Shown here piece by piece: positions 1 to 9,332 of a stretch of DNA of 64,000 nucleotides; within the stretch, counting starts at the first letter, position 1; every line of letters starts with the position of its first letter. Both the position numbers and the translations under genes were made by a program. Under the pieces are notes generated by a model. The model made no database searches and had not been told where the DNA came from. It saw only the letters and a list, made by a program, of their open reading frames with translations. This DNA is from Flavobacteriales bacterium (GTDB lineage Bacteria > Bacteroidota > Bacteroidia > Flavobacteriales_E > Vicingaceae): the NCBI GenBank assembly GCA_905339165.1, contig CAJPFH010000005.1, forward strand, positions 147,120-211,119, in the 5' to 3' direction.

Positions 1-894
1 TTTATGGTTCAGCTTAGTGTTAAAATCGTAAAAGAAGTAGCCTCCTGAGCCGTTATCACCGGCATATTTGTTTATTAGGGGCTTTGCCAATAAATCAATG
101 TAAGTTCTTCTGCCGCTTACAATAAACGAGGTTTTATCTTTTTTAATGGGCCCCTCTAACGTAAATTTAGACGAAATTAAACCCACTGAACCTTCGCCTT
201 TTATTTCTTTCATGTTTCCTTCTTTCATGCGTATATCAATTACCGAAGAGAGTCTACCTCCGTAGCGTGAGGGGAAACCTCCCTTAATTAATTCTACACT
301 GTTTATGGCATCGGTATTAAAAATAGAAAAGAAACCAAATAAGTGAGAAGCATTGTACACAGGAACTCCGTCAAGTAAAATCAGATTTTGATCGGGTCCT
401 CCTCCTCTTACATAAATGCCGCTGCTTCCTTCGCTTCCCGATTGTACACCCGGTAAAAGTTGAATGGTTTTCAGAATATCTTTTTCACCCAATAACACCG
501 GCAATGATTTTACCATGTCCATCTGCAATTCAATGGTACTCATTTGTGTATTCTGCTCTATTTTAACTGCATTATCGGTTACTTCAAATTCCTTTAGTTC
601 AATACTGGGTTTAAGGCGAATGTTGAGTTTTACATTTTTGCCAGATTCTATTTTTTGTACTATAGAGGTGTATCCCACATATGAAAATTGAAGCATTAAA
701 CTATCGGAAGGAAGAGTTATGCTGTAAAATCCATAGGTATTAGAAGTAGTTCCTTTTTTGCTTTTCAATTCAAAAATACTGGCTCCAATTAATTTTTCTC
801 CCGTTTGTTCGTCTTCTATATAGCCAGAAATGGTAACTTGCTGAGAAAAAAGGAAAAAAGGAACAATTCCAATTATGAATAAAATAGATTTCAT
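1..894 (-). CDS. TonB-dependent receptor, N-terminal part (3' end outside window)
   Basis: Outer-membrane receptor, presumably for uptake of a large nutrient or siderophore powered by TonB. About 298 residues are visible. They comprise a signal peptide ending near FLFSQQ, a carboxypeptidase-regulatory-like beta domain at about residues 20-95 (VTISGYIEDEQTGEKL, then GFYSITLP), and a plug domain from about residue 115 with the typical VRGGGPDQNLILLDGVPVYN run near residues 160-180. The order signal, regulatory domain, plug is that of SusC/FecA-like Bacteroidota receptors. The start is the ATG at 892-894, the only one giving a signal peptide. The barrel lies beyond the window edge, so the substrate cannot be guessed. 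The family assignment is firm; the specificity is unknown. Confidence 0.93.
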   Translation of the reverse strand, partial: MKSILFIIGIVPFFLFSQQVTISGYIEDEQTGEKLIGASIFELKSKKGTTSNTYGFYSITLPSDSLMLQFSYVGYTSIVQKIESGKNVKLNIRLKPSIELKEFEVTDNAVKIEQNTQMSTIELQMDMVKSLPVLLGEKDILKTIQLLPGVQSGSEGSSGIYVRGGGPDQNLILLDGVPVYNASHLFGFFSIFNTDAINSVELIKGGFPSRYGGRLSSVIDIRMKEGNMKEIKGEGSVGLISSKFTLEGPIKKDKTSFIVSGRRTYIDLLAKPLINKYAGDNGSGGYFFYDFNTKLNHK

Positions 895-1018
895 TTGTTC
901 GGATTTCGAAATTACGAAATAGAAGATATTATTCATTCCTTTTGAAATAACTATTTTTGCAACGCTTTAAATTGAAAACCCTATAACGACAAAAGGCTAT
1001 TTTTATTTTGCATAAAAA

Positions 1019-1288
1019 ATGAACGAGATAAACTTTAACACCTTAAGAGAAAAATTAGAAAAACAAGAATGGCCTTCGGTGTATATGTTTAAATTTATTA
1101 TTGAATCCGGAAATAAAAATCTGGCATTGCTCGAAGCATTATTTAGTGAAACTAGCAAAATAAATTTAAAAGAATCTTCTAATGGAAAATACATTAGTTT
1201 AACGGCTACAGAACTTATGCTTAGTGCTAACGATGTAATAGATGTTTATAAAAATGCTTCAAAAATTGAAGGAATCATTTCTTTGTAA
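1019..1288 (+). CDS. DUF493 (YbeD-like) family protein
   Basis: Small 89-residue protein of the DUF493/YbeD family, a ferredoxin-like fold with no settled biochemical role (YbeD is often called a putative lipoate regulatory protein). Family features are a Pro-Ser-Val-Tyr-Met-Phe-Lys-Phe strand near residues 19-26, a central SSNGKYISLT segment like YbeD's SSKGNYHSVS, and a C-terminal helix and strand ending in IEGIISL. It lies 7 nt upstream of the WD40 gene, so the two are probably cotranscribed. The length matches the family. Confidence 0.8.
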   Translation: MNEINFNTLREKLEKQEWPSVYMFKFIIESGNKNLALLEALFSETSKINLKESSNGKYISLTATELMLSANDVIDVYKNASKIEGIISL

Positions 1289-1295
1289 CCCCAGC

Positions 1296-2219
1296 ATGAA
1301 AACATTAACTACTCCATATATAAAATATTCCGGACATGCCGGCCCCTTGTACACGATAGCCCATGCCGATAAAGAAAATTTTATCTTTTCGGGAGGAAGC
1401 GATAAAACCATAGCCAAATGGAACTTAGATGTTTCGGAACCTGAGAATTTTTCCATAAAACTACAACATACTATTTATTCTATCCTTTACACCAAAGCAA
1501 GTCATCAACTTTGGATTGGACAGTCTCAAGGAGGAATACATGTGGTAGATTTAGAAAATAAAAAAGAAATAAAATGGTTGCAATCACATTCCAAAGGAGT
1601 GTTCGATTTACTTTATAATTCAAATAACCACACGGTCATTTCTTGCTCGGCCGATGGGACACTTGCCATTTGGGATGCAGAAAATTTTTCACTTCTTTCT
1701 TTATTTCATCTTACCAAAGAAAAAGTAAGAAAAGCATCACTCTATTTAGAAAATAACTTATTGGCAGTTGCTTTGGGAAACGGAGACATTTGCCTGATGG
1801 ATATGACTAACTACAAAGAAGTGCATTCCTTTCATGCACACAACTTATCTGCAAACGTGGTTGTATTTCACCCTTCTTTTCCTTTACTTATAAGTGGTGG
1901 AAGAGATGCTCATTTAAATATTTGGGATATACAAAATAATTATAAAAAAGTAGACAGCATTCCTGCCCATAATTACGCCATATACGATATTGCTTTTCAC
2001 CCCTCCTTTCCTCTTTTTGCTACTGCCAGCAGGGATAAATCCATTAAACTATGGAATGCCGAAAACGGAACTTTTCTTGAAAAAATAGAAAGAAAAACGC
2101 ATCAGGCACATACCCACTCTATTAACAAATTATTGTGGGTAAAATTCAAGGATTTGCTTATTAGCACAGGTGATGATTCTGCTATTATTTCATGGAATAC
2201 ACAAATAATAAACCAATGA
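1296..2219 (+). CDS. WD40 repeat beta-propeller protein
   Basis: 307-residue protein made almost entirely of WD40 repeats, predicted to fold as one seven-bladed propeller acting as a protein-interaction scaffold. Blade ends are visible as GSDKTIAKWNLD, CSADGTLAIWDAE, SGGRDAHLNIWDIQ, SRDKSIKLWNAE and GDDSAIISWNTQ, each preceded by a His at the expected distance (SHSKGVFDLL, AHNYAIYDIAFHP). No signal peptide, so it is probably cytoplasmic. I chose the ATG at 1296 over an upstream in-frame ATG at 1242, which would overlap the preceding gene and add 18 unrelated residues. The stop overlaps the next start (ATGA), suggesting translational coupling. The partner is unknown. Confidence 0.85.
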   Translation: MKTLTTPYIKYSGHAGPLYTIAHADKENFIFSGGSDKTIAKWNLDVSEPENFSIKLQHTIYSILYTKASHQLWIGQSQGGIHVVDLENKKEIKWLQSHSKGVFDLLYNSNNHTVISCSADGTLAIWDAENFSLLSLFHLTKEKVRKASLYLENNLLAVALGNGDICLMDMTNYKEVHSFHAHNLSANVVVFHPSFPLLISGGRDAHLNIWDIQNNYKKVDSIPAHNYAIYDIAFHPSFPLFATASRDKSIKLWNAENGTFLEKIERKTHQAHTHSINKLLWVKFKDLLISTGDDSAIISWNTQIINQ

Positions 2220-2704
2220 AAAATATTTTATTCGCTCTTGCGTTTCTTTCCTTTATACTTGCTATTTCCTGCCAAAGCGAAAAAGCAAAGGCTACCCATT
2301 ACCACGATTTTATTGTTTTAACGATAAATAAAGTTTTTGATGCAGTTACCCATACTGAAAAAGTGTTTGAGCAAACCGATACATTGCTGGTAGAAAAACA
2401 ACTAATAAACCTTGAGTTTTCGCTAAACAAAGCCTTAACCGATTTAAATAAAACACCTGCATACCAAAACGACACAACCCTTAAAGCAGCAGCCGAAGAA
2501 TTGATTTTTTATTACCAACATACGGTAATGCAACACTATCAAAATGCCCTAACAAGAATGAAGGAAACTCAATCTACTTCAAAGAAAGATATGATTTTAG
2601 GGTTATCTATTTTTTCTACCTACAACAAAGAAGACAGCCTTAGTGCTGTATTTGAAAAAAAACTTATCCTCTTCAGAAAAAAATACATGAAAGAAAAAAA
2701 GTGA
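2216..2704 (+). CDS. Hypothetical lipoprotein
   Basis: 162-residue protein with a lipoprotein signal peptide: Lys-Asn, a hydrophobic stretch, then AISC with the lipid-modified Cys near residue 19. The mature part is helical and charged, reading like a helical bundle, with no catalytic motif that I recognise. Its ATG overlaps the stop of the WD40 gene by 3 nt (frame ATGA), so it is likely translated from the same mRNA. It ends 1 nt before the convergent stop of the BaiN-like gene. Membrane-anchored and facing the periplasm or exterior; function unknown. Confidence 0.7.
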   Translation: MKNILFALAFLSFILAISCQSEKAKATHYHDFIVLTINKVFDAVTHTEKVFEQTDTLLVEKQLINLEFSLNKALTDLNKTPAYQNDTTLKAAAEELIFYYQHTVMQHYQNALTRMKETQSTSKKDMILGLSIFSTYNKEDSLSAVFEKKLILFRKKYMKEKK

Positions 2705-2705
2705 T

Positions 2706-3950
2706 TTAGAGTTTTAACCTTTCAGTAATGGTTTCTGAGGCTATAAAAGCCGTTGTCCATGCCGCCTGAAAATTAAAACCTCCGGTTAATCCATCAATAT
2801 CCAGCACCTCTCCGGCAAAAAAAAGATTTTTTGTTTTTTTACTTTCCATGGTTTTAAAATTTATTTCTTTAAGCGAAACGCCACCGGCTGTAACAAACTC
2901 TTCTTTAAAAGTAGTTTTACCTCTTGCCTCATAAATATCGTTGGTAAGAAGTTCCGATAGTTTTTCTATTTCCTCTTTACGAATATCTGCATACGTTCTA
3001 CCCAGTGGAATAGCTGCTTTGGTGGTTAAAAACATCCATAAACGGGCTGGAATATGAAAAGGATTAGTAGAGGAAATTGTTTTACCCGACATTTGTTTTT
3101 TAAATAACTTCAATTCATTGCTTGCATCTGTGCTTTTTTCCTCATTAAGCCAGTTTATTGAAAATATAAAACAGTATTTTTTTTCGGCAAGATAACGTGC
3201 CGCAATGGCCGATAATTTTAACACCACAGGCCCACTAACTCCCCAGTGTGTAATTAACATAGGGCCGGTTGAAACAAAAGGTGTGTCTTTTATTTGTAAA
3301 CAAACTTCGGGCATACTTAAGCCCATTAATGAGGTAATGTTGTTTTGCGGCAAATTAAAGGTAAACAGCGATGGAACAGGAGGTATTATTTCGTGCTGAA
3401 AAGAATTGAGAAAAGAATAGGCCGATAGGTGCAAGCTTCCTCCGGTAGCTAACAACAAGCAGGTGCTTGAATAATTAATGCCCTGTTTGGTATTTAAAAT
3501 AAACAAATTATTTTCTTTTTTTATTTCTGTAATCTGAGTGTTAAGTTGTAGTTGTAGTTGTATTTTGTACTTTTCGGCTTGTTTTAAAAAGCAATCGATA
3601 ATGGTTTGTGAAGAGTTGCTTTGCGGAAAAACCCTTCCGTCATCTTGTGCATAAAGCAACACTCCTTTTTGTAAAAACCAATTCATAGTATCGGCCGTGT
3701 TAAACCTGTAAAATGCCGATAGAAGCTCTTTTTGTCCTCTCGGATAAAATTCTATAAGCTCTTGAGGTTCGGTGCAAGCGTTGGTAAGATTACAGCGTCC
3801 CCCTCCTGAAATTTTCACTTTGGAAAGCACCTGACTTGTTTTTTCAATAATGGCAACACGAATATCCGGTCGTTTTTCTACGGTATGAATAGCTGCAAAA
3901 AAACCGGCTGCTCCTCCGCCCACAATAATCAAGTCGAACCGGTTGTGCAT
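2706..3950 (-). CDS. NAD(P)/FAD-dependent oxidoreductase, BaiN/HI0933 (YhiN) family
   Basis: 414-residue flavoprotein of the HI0933/BaiN family. The N-terminal dinucleotide-binding site is GGGAAG at residues 11-16, followed by the family signature ISGGGRCNLTNA near residues 48-58. The C-terminal FAD contact GEVLDIDGLTGGFNFQAAW is near 377-395. These are the hallmark motifs of the family, whose physiological substrate in most bacteria is unsettled. The length is usual. The gene sits 18 nt downstream of the biotin carboxylase on the same strand and may be read through from it. Confidence 0.9.
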   Translation of the reverse strand: MHNRFDLIIVGGGAAGFFAAIHTVEKRPDIRVAIIEKTSQVLSKVKISGGGRCNLTNACTEPQELIEFYPRGQKELLSAFYRFNTADTMNWFLQKGVLLYAQDDGRVFPQSNSSQTIIDCFLKQAEKYKIQLQLQLNTQITEIKKENNLFILNTKQGINYSSTCLLLATGGSLHLSAYSFLNSFQHEIIPPVPSLFTFNLPQNNITSLMGLSMPEVCLQIKDTPFVSTGPMLITHWGVSGPVVLKLSAIAARYLAEKKYCFIFSINWLNEEKSTDASNELKLFKKQMSGKTISSTNPFHIPARLWMFLTTKAAIPLGRTYADIRKEEIEKLSELLTNDIYEARGKTTFKEEFVTAGGVSLKEINFKTMESKKTKNLFFAGEVLDIDGLTGGFNFQAAWTTAFIASETITERLKL

Positions 3951-3968
3951 GGAATGAAGTATATAAAA

Positions 3969-5453
3969 CTAACTTCTGTTTTTCTTCCAGTTGGAGGCGG
4001 TTGTAATATTTTCTTTGTACTTCTTTTGCTTTACCGCTGCTTTTTCATTGTATAGTTTTGCGGTAAATAAAGAGGCCACCATCTCTTCCTCGGCATTTTC
4101 TCTCTCCAACAATTCTGGTTTAAAATACTTATTTACAAAATGAGTATCGAAATTTCCTTCTGCAAAAGCCTTATGCTGTAACGCAAATTTGCAAAAAGAA
4201 AGCGTGGTTTCTACTCCATTTATATGGTATTCTTCTATGGCTCTTAGCATTCTTTGAATGGCCTCTGTACGGTCTTTTCCGTGCGTAATCAACTTTGCAA
4301 TCATTGGGTCATAATAAATAGGAATATCCATTCCTTCCTCAAATCCGTCATCAACACGCACTCCCGGTCCTTTTGGAATTTTGTATGTGCTTAACAGACC
4401 AATGTCCGGTAAAAAATTATTTTTGGGGTCTTCGGCATAAACGCGCACTTCTAAAGAATGTCCGTTTATTTTTAAATCGTTTTGAGTAAAGCTCAATTTT
4501 TCTCCACGAGCTATTTTTATTTGTTCCTTTACTAAATCAATACCGGTAATCATTTCCGTAACAGGGTGCTCAACCTGAAGGCGGGTATTCATTTCCAAAA
4601 AATAGAAATTTTTATTTTCATCAAGTAAAAACTCAACCGTGCCGGCCCCTACATAGTTGCACGAACGAGCCACGTTTACCGCACATTTTCCCATTGCTTC
4701 GCGTATTTCGGGCGTAAGCACCGATGAAGGAGCCTCTTCTATTACTTTCTGATGCCTGCGTTGTATGGAACATTCCCTCTCAAACAAATACAGAATATTC
4801 CCATGAGTATCGGCCAGTACTTGAATTTCTATGTGGCGAGGCGAACCCACGTAGCGTTCTATAAATACTGAACCATCGCCAAAAGCCGACAGAGCTTCGC
4901 TAATGGCTCTGTTCATTTGTTCTTCCAATTCTTGTTCGGCTTCTACAATTCGCATTCCCTTTCCGCCACCACCTGCCGAAGCTTTTATAAGAATTGGAAA
5001 ACCTACTGATTTTGCTACCTTTTTTGCCTCTTCCACATCGGATACCGCCCCCTCGGTACCAGGAACCATGGGTATATTAAATTTTTTGGCTGCTGCCTTG
5101 GCTGCAAGTTTGCTGCCCATGGTTTCCATCGCCTCTGGCGTGGGTCCTATAAAAGTAAGGCCGGCAGCCTTTACTTTTCTTGTAAATTCTGCATTTTCCG
5201 ACAAAAATCCATATCCGGGATGTATCCCTTCTGCTCCGGTTTTCTTTGCTGCTTCAATTATTTTTTCTCCTACCAAATAAGATTGGTTAGAGGGCGATGC
5301 CCCAATGCATATGGCTTCATTGGCATATCGTACAAAAGGGGCATTACGATCTGCTTCCGAATAAACTGCCACGGTTTGTATTCCCATTTCTTTGCAACTT
5401 CGCATAATGCGCAAGGCTATCTCTCCTCGGTTTGCTATTAAAATTTTTTTCAT
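3969..5453 (-). CDS. accC: Biotin carboxylase subunit of acetyl-/propionyl-CoA carboxylase
   Basis: 494-residue biotin carboxylase that carboxylates the biotin of a separate carrier protein using ATP and bicarbonate. It starts with the family signature MKKILIANRGEIALRIMRS, has the glycine-rich ATP-grasp loop GGGGKGM near residues 161-168, and the catalytic EMNTRLQVEHPVTE near 286-299. The protein is about 45 residues longer than E. coli AccC, with a Lys-rich tail ending WKKNRS, a form often seen in Bacteroidota acyl-CoA carboxylases. No BCCP or carboxyltransferase gene is adjacent, so acetyl- versus propionyl-CoA specificity cannot be decided here. Confidence 0.92.
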   Translation of the reverse strand: MKKILIANRGEIALRIMRSCKEMGIQTVAVYSEADRNAPFVRYANEAICIGASPSNQSYLVGEKIIEAAKKTGAEGIHPGYGFLSENAEFTRKVKAAGLTFIGPTPEAMETMGSKLAAKAAAKKFNIPMVPGTEGAVSDVEEAKKVAKSVGFPILIKASAGGGGKGMRIVEAEQELEEQMNRAISEALSAFGDGSVFIERYVGSPRHIEIQVLADTHGNILYLFERECSIQRRHQKVIEEAPSSVLTPEIREAMGKCAVNVARSCNYVGAGTVEFLLDENKNFYFLEMNTRLQVEHPVTEMITGIDLVKEQIKIARGEKLSFTQNDLKINGHSLEVRVYAEDPKNNFLPDIGLLSTYKIPKGPGVRVDDGFEEGMDIPIYYDPMIAKLITHGKDRTEAIQRMLRAIEEYHINGVETTLSFCKFALQHKAFAEGNFDTHFVNKYFKPELLERENAEEEMVASLFTAKLYNEKAAVKQKKYKENITTASNWKKNRS

Positions 5454-5560
5454 ATTGAAACAGTGATTATTAGTAATACTTTTATTCTTTTATAAAAAAT
5501 AATTTGATAAATATAAACATTTCAATTACTTTCCACTTTCTAAATTTCTATATACCATTT

Positions 5561-7963
5561 ATGTATAAAAACTTTCTTTTCGCCTTATCCATTATGTTTC
5601 TGCCCTTGCTTATTTTTTCGCAAAAGAAAGCAAAAGACCAAACAAAAGTAAACGAAACCTCTATATTCAACCGAGAAAAACTTCAACAACTTATTCTTTT
5701 TGAAATAAATAAAATTAGAACCGGAGCTAATTTAGACACACTGCTTCCAAATGATATCCTTTTTAGAGCAGCCGATTTTCAGGCAGCACAAATGTCGGGA
5801 AACGGAAAAGCCGAACTGTTAGGAAGCGGAAAATATGCTACTACAGGCAAACGCATCGAAGCGGCCGGTGGCACACAAAACGGTGAAGAAATTGTAATTT
5901 CTGTTGCTGCTATGAAAGGCAAAAACTTCTTAACAGAAAAAGAAATTTGTGATGCCATTTTTTTAAAATGGAAAGCAGGAAAAAAAGAATTACCTATTAT
6001 TAAAAATGTAAAACATATTTACGCTTCAGCCTCGGCCTGGGCTGACGAAGGCGGTAAAAAAACATTTGTTTCGGTAGTATTTGGAGGGTTCGATTCATTT
6101 AAAGCCGCAGCCGATAAGCGAAAAGAATTACCTGTTCCTTTTACCAAAAAAAATAAAAAAGTAAAAGCACCCGATGCTCGTGCATGTAAAAATTGTGCAA
6201 AATTTAAAGATTACGATGGTCTTCAGGAAGGTTTGTATATTGAAAATGATAAAATATATTTAAAGTACGATAATTTAAAAAACCTGCTTCGATTAATAAA
6301 AAAACCAAAAGATGGCTTGGCTATAGATATTGTACAACGTAGCCAGTACAATAATCCGAACTACAATATCTATAACAATAATCTGCAAAGCAGGGGCATT
6401 TTGCTTAAAACAATAAACAAGAATAAACTTCTTAGTAAAAACCGAATTAAACCCGAAAAGAAAAATAAAAAGGTAAATAAATTAGATGTAGAACTAGGCA
6501 AACTTCCCAAGAAACTACAAGGAGAATACGAAATGAATTTACTGGTGATAATAGACGGGAAACTCTGCAAAACCATTCGAAAAACCAAACTCGAAATTAC
6601 CGACCAAGAATCGAATACCCCTTTAGAAATGTTATTGATGCCCGATAGTAATGCCTATTTTAACCCTATGTTTACTCCTGTTTCCGAATCTTCCTTATTA
6701 CTTTTTAATGTGCCTTTCGATAAAGGCAAATTCGATTACAAAGAAGAAGACATGAACCCATTTCTTGAAACGCTACAAGAACCCGATTTTTTTATAGAAG
6801 GCCTCTATATTACCGCCTATTCCTCCATAGAGGGCGATTCTGCGGCCAATGCCAAACTTCAACGCCAACGGGCAGAAAGCATCATTTCTGCTCTCTCAAA
6901 ACTACATAAATCAGGTTTAGCCACTCAGGTTAAAACCAGCGATTCATGGCAACTTTTTCAAATGGAAATGGAAGACGGCAAGTTCGATTACCTTACCAAA
7001 TTGCCTAAGAAAAAAGCCATTCAGACCATTAATGCCGATCAAAACTTACAAAACGAACTGGAACCTTTTTTATCCAAACAACGCTTCGCTCAAATTATTA
7101 TGGATGTAAGCTATGATACCCGCGGTCCAAAAGAAGAAAAATTCTGTATCGTTCAATTCAATAAAGCAGCCAAAAAAGGCGATGTAAAACAGTGTCTGAA
7201 AATACAGTACTTTATCGAAAAGCAGATTGCAGAAGGAAAATATTCTCCTGAAACACCTTTTAAACTCGACATTCCCTTTCAGGCAAAATTCTCGGGAGTT
7301 TTAAATAACCGAATAGCATTTCGATACCTTAGAAACAAAGAAGTTTTTGAAGACGACTTAGTGGAACTGAATAAATTGTCTCAGTTAGACCCTGTAAACA
7401 ATTACGTTAAATTTAACCAGCTATTTGCCGAAATTAAATTAGATACCATTGTAGGGAACCAAAAACAACGAGATGCCAAGCAGGCCCGTATCGATGCCTT
7501 ATACAATACCGAAATTCCTAAAAAATGTACAGATGCACTGAATATTGAGTGGCAATTTAAAGTAATGGAATCCGTAGACACCTTAGATGATGCAGAACCA
7601 ATTATTGAAGCATGTATAAACAAAATAAAATCGTTCTATAATTTTAAAGAGGCCAGTTGGGAAAACGCTCTTAAATTATCGTATGTTTTTGCCCGTTTTA
7701 AAGATTATAAGTTTGCGGCCCACTTGCTGGCCCCTTACATTAAAGAAAACAAACCCGATGAAAATCTTCTGTTTGCCTTTGTATCGTACTGTGCCAAAGA
7801 AATTGAATTAAGCAATACCCGTATGTTTGTTTCCGGAATGAGCAAAGCTCGAGAAGCCAATCCTGAACGCTATTGTAAATTGTTTGGCCAACCACGCCTA
7901 ACCTTTCAGGTATTGGAAAACCCTTTGGTAAAAGAAGAATTTATTAAAGCGAACTGTAAGTAG
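5561..7963 (+). CDS. Large secreted protein with CAP-like and OmpA-like regions
   Basis: 800-residue exported protein. A signal peptide (about residues 1-21, ending LLIFSQ) precedes a region at about 35-170 resembling the CAP/SCP fold (EINKIRTGANLDTLLPNDILFRAADFQAAQM). A Cys pair ACKNC follows near 206-210. An OmpA C-terminal-like peptidoglycan-binding segment lies near 385-440 (ITAYSSIEGDSAANAKLQRQRAESI). The remaining half is helical and unrecognised. I started at the ATG at 5561, since the upstream in-frame ATG at 5504 would place an unlikely segment before the signal peptide. Domain calls are from motif reading only; role and partners are unknown. The gene diverges from accC. Confidence 0.7.
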   Translation: MYKNFLFALSIMFLPLLIFSQKKAKDQTKVNETSIFNREKLQQLILFEINKIRTGANLDTLLPNDILFRAADFQAAQMSGNGKAELLGSGKYATTGKRIEAAGGTQNGEEIVISVAAMKGKNFLTEKEICDAIFLKWKAGKKELPIIKNVKHIYASASAWADEGGKKTFVSVVFGGFDSFKAAADKRKELPVPFTKKNKKVKAPDARACKNCAKFKDYDGLQEGLYIENDKIYLKYDNLKNLLRLIKKPKDGLAIDIVQRSQYNNPNYNIYNNNLQSRGILLKTINKNKLLSKNRIKPEKKNKKVNKLDVELGKLPKKLQGEYEMNLLVIIDGKLCKTIRKTKLEITDQESNTPLEMLLMPDSNAYFNPMFTPVSESSLLLFNVPFDKGKFDYKEEDMNPFLETLQEPDFFIEGLYITAYSSIEGDSAANAKLQRQRAESIISALSKLHKSGLATQVKTSDSWQLFQMEMEDGKFDYLTKLPKKKAIQTINADQNLQNELEPFLSKQRFAQIIMDVSYDTRGPKEEKFCIVQFNKAAKKGDVKQCLKIQYFIEKQIAEGKYSPETPFKLDIPFQAKFSGVLNNRIAFRYLRNKEVFEDDLVELNKLSQLDPVNNYVKFNQLFAEIKLDTIVGNQKQRDAKQARIDALYNTEIPKKCTDALNIEWQFKVMESVDTLDDAEPIIEACINKIKSFYNFKEASWENALKLSYVFARFKDYKFAAHLLAPYIKENKPDENLLFAFVSYCAKEIELSNTRMFVSGMSKAREANPERYCKLFGQPRLTFQVLENPLVKEEFIKANCK

Positions 7964-8000
7964 CATTTTTAACATTTAAAATACACGATAAAAAACTGAG

Positions 8001-8008
8001 TAACTTCG
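8001..8008 (+). promoter_or_regulatory. Possible -7 element of mtaB
   Basis: TAACTTCG lies 7 nt upstream of the mtaB ATG and fits the Bacteroidota -7 consensus TAnnTTTG except for one base. No clear TTTG is present at the -33 spacing, so this is a weak call. Confidence 0.3.
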
Positions 8009-8015
8009 CAGCCTT

Positions 8016-9329
8016 ATGAATCCGGGTAAAAAAGTACACTTTTACACCTTAGGCTGTAAACTAAATTTCTCCGAAAGCTCTACCATTGCCAGAATGTTTG
8101 AAGAGGCCGGTTACGCCCGTGTCGATTTTTCGGAACAACCCGATGTATATATCATCAATACCTGCTCGGTTACCGAAAATGCAGATAAAAAATGTAAACA
8201 AATTGTAAAAAAAGCCCTTCAGCATAACCCAAATGCTTTTATTGCTATTATAGGTTGCTATGCTCAACTTAAACCCAAAGAAATAGCCCGCATTTATGGG
8301 GTAGATATGGTGCTAGGAGCCAATGAAAAATTTAAACTGTTGGAAAAACTAAAAGGATTAGAGAAAAAACAAGAACCTTTAATATGGAACTCTGACATTA
8401 GAACAGTAAACACCTTTACACCCTCTTTTTCCAAAGCCGATCGTACTCGTTCTTTCTTAAAAATTCAAGATGGATGCGATTACTTTTGTAGTTTTTGCAC
8501 TATTCCCTTGGCTCGCGGAAAAAGCCGAAGCAATACCATACAACAAACCCTAAATACCGCCCAACAAGTGGCTAACATAGGGGTAAAAGAAGTGGTATTA
8601 ACCGGTGTAAACATTGGCGACTTTGGAAAACAACACAATCAAACTTTTTTAGAGCTCATCACACAACTAGATACACTTGAAGGCATTGAACGGTATCGTA
8701 TCTCTTCGATAGAACCCAATTTATTAACCAATGAAATTGTTGAATTGGTGGCAAACTCCAAAAAATTTGCTCCTCATTTTCATATTCCGCTGCAATCTGG
8801 CTCTGATAAAATACTAGAAGCGATGCGAAGAAAATATAAACGAGAAACATTTACAAGCAGAGTGGAATACATAAAACAACTCCTGCCAGATGCCTGCATT
8901 GGAGCAGATGTAATAGTTGGCTTTCCGGGCGAAACCGAAACCGATTTTTTAGAAACCTACCACTATTTAAATGAACTAAATATTTCTTACTTGCACGTAT
9001 TTACTTATTCCGAAAGAGAAAATACAGGTGCCATTAAAATGAAAGAAACCGTTTTACCCGAAGAAAGAAGTAAACGAAGCAAAATGCTGCATATTCTTTC
9101 CGAAAAGAAAAAAAGAGCATTTTATCAAACTCAGTTAGGTAAAACCAAAAATGTACTTTTTGAAATAGAACACAGTAATTCATTAATGCACGGTTTTACC
9201 GAAAACTACATAAAAGTAGATTATCCTTACCACCCCGAACTCGTTAATAATATCGTTCCTCTAAAACTATTACATATAAATTCCGATGGCAATGTTGCCG
9301 CAGAACTTTTACTTCACTCTACCTGCTAA
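8016..9329 (+). CDS. mtaB: tRNA t6A37 methylthiotransferase MtaB
   Basis: 437-residue radical-SAM methylthiotransferase that converts t6A37 to ms2t6A in tRNAs decoding ANN codons. The N-terminal domain carries three cluster-binding Cys at 14 (TLGCKLN), 50 (NTCSVT) and near 84 (GCYAQL). The radical-SAM cluster motif CDYFCSFC has its Cys at 154, 158 and 161. The TLGCKLN opening and SRS after the radical-SAM motif favour MtaB over MiaB and RimO. The next gene (lgt) begins 3 nt after the stop, so the two likely share a transcript. Confidence 0.93.
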   Translation: MNPGKKVHFYTLGCKLNFSESSTIARMFEEAGYARVDFSEQPDVYIINTCSVTENADKKCKQIVKKALQHNPNAFIAIIGCYAQLKPKEIARIYGVDMVLGANEKFKLLEKLKGLEKKQEPLIWNSDIRTVNTFTPSFSKADRTRSFLKIQDGCDYFCSFCTIPLARGKSRSNTIQQTLNTAQQVANIGVKEVVLTGVNIGDFGKQHNQTFLELITQLDTLEGIERYRISSIEPNLLTNEIVELVANSKKFAPHFHIPLQSGSDKILEAMRRKYKRETFTSRVEYIKQLLPDACIGADVIVGFPGETETDFLETYHYLNELNISYLHVFTYSERENTGAIKMKETVLPEERSKRSKMLHILSEKKKRAFYQTQLGKTKNVLFEIEHSNSLMHGFTENYIKVDYPYHPELVNNIVPLKLLHINSDGNVAAELLLHSTC

Positions 9330-9332
9330 TTT

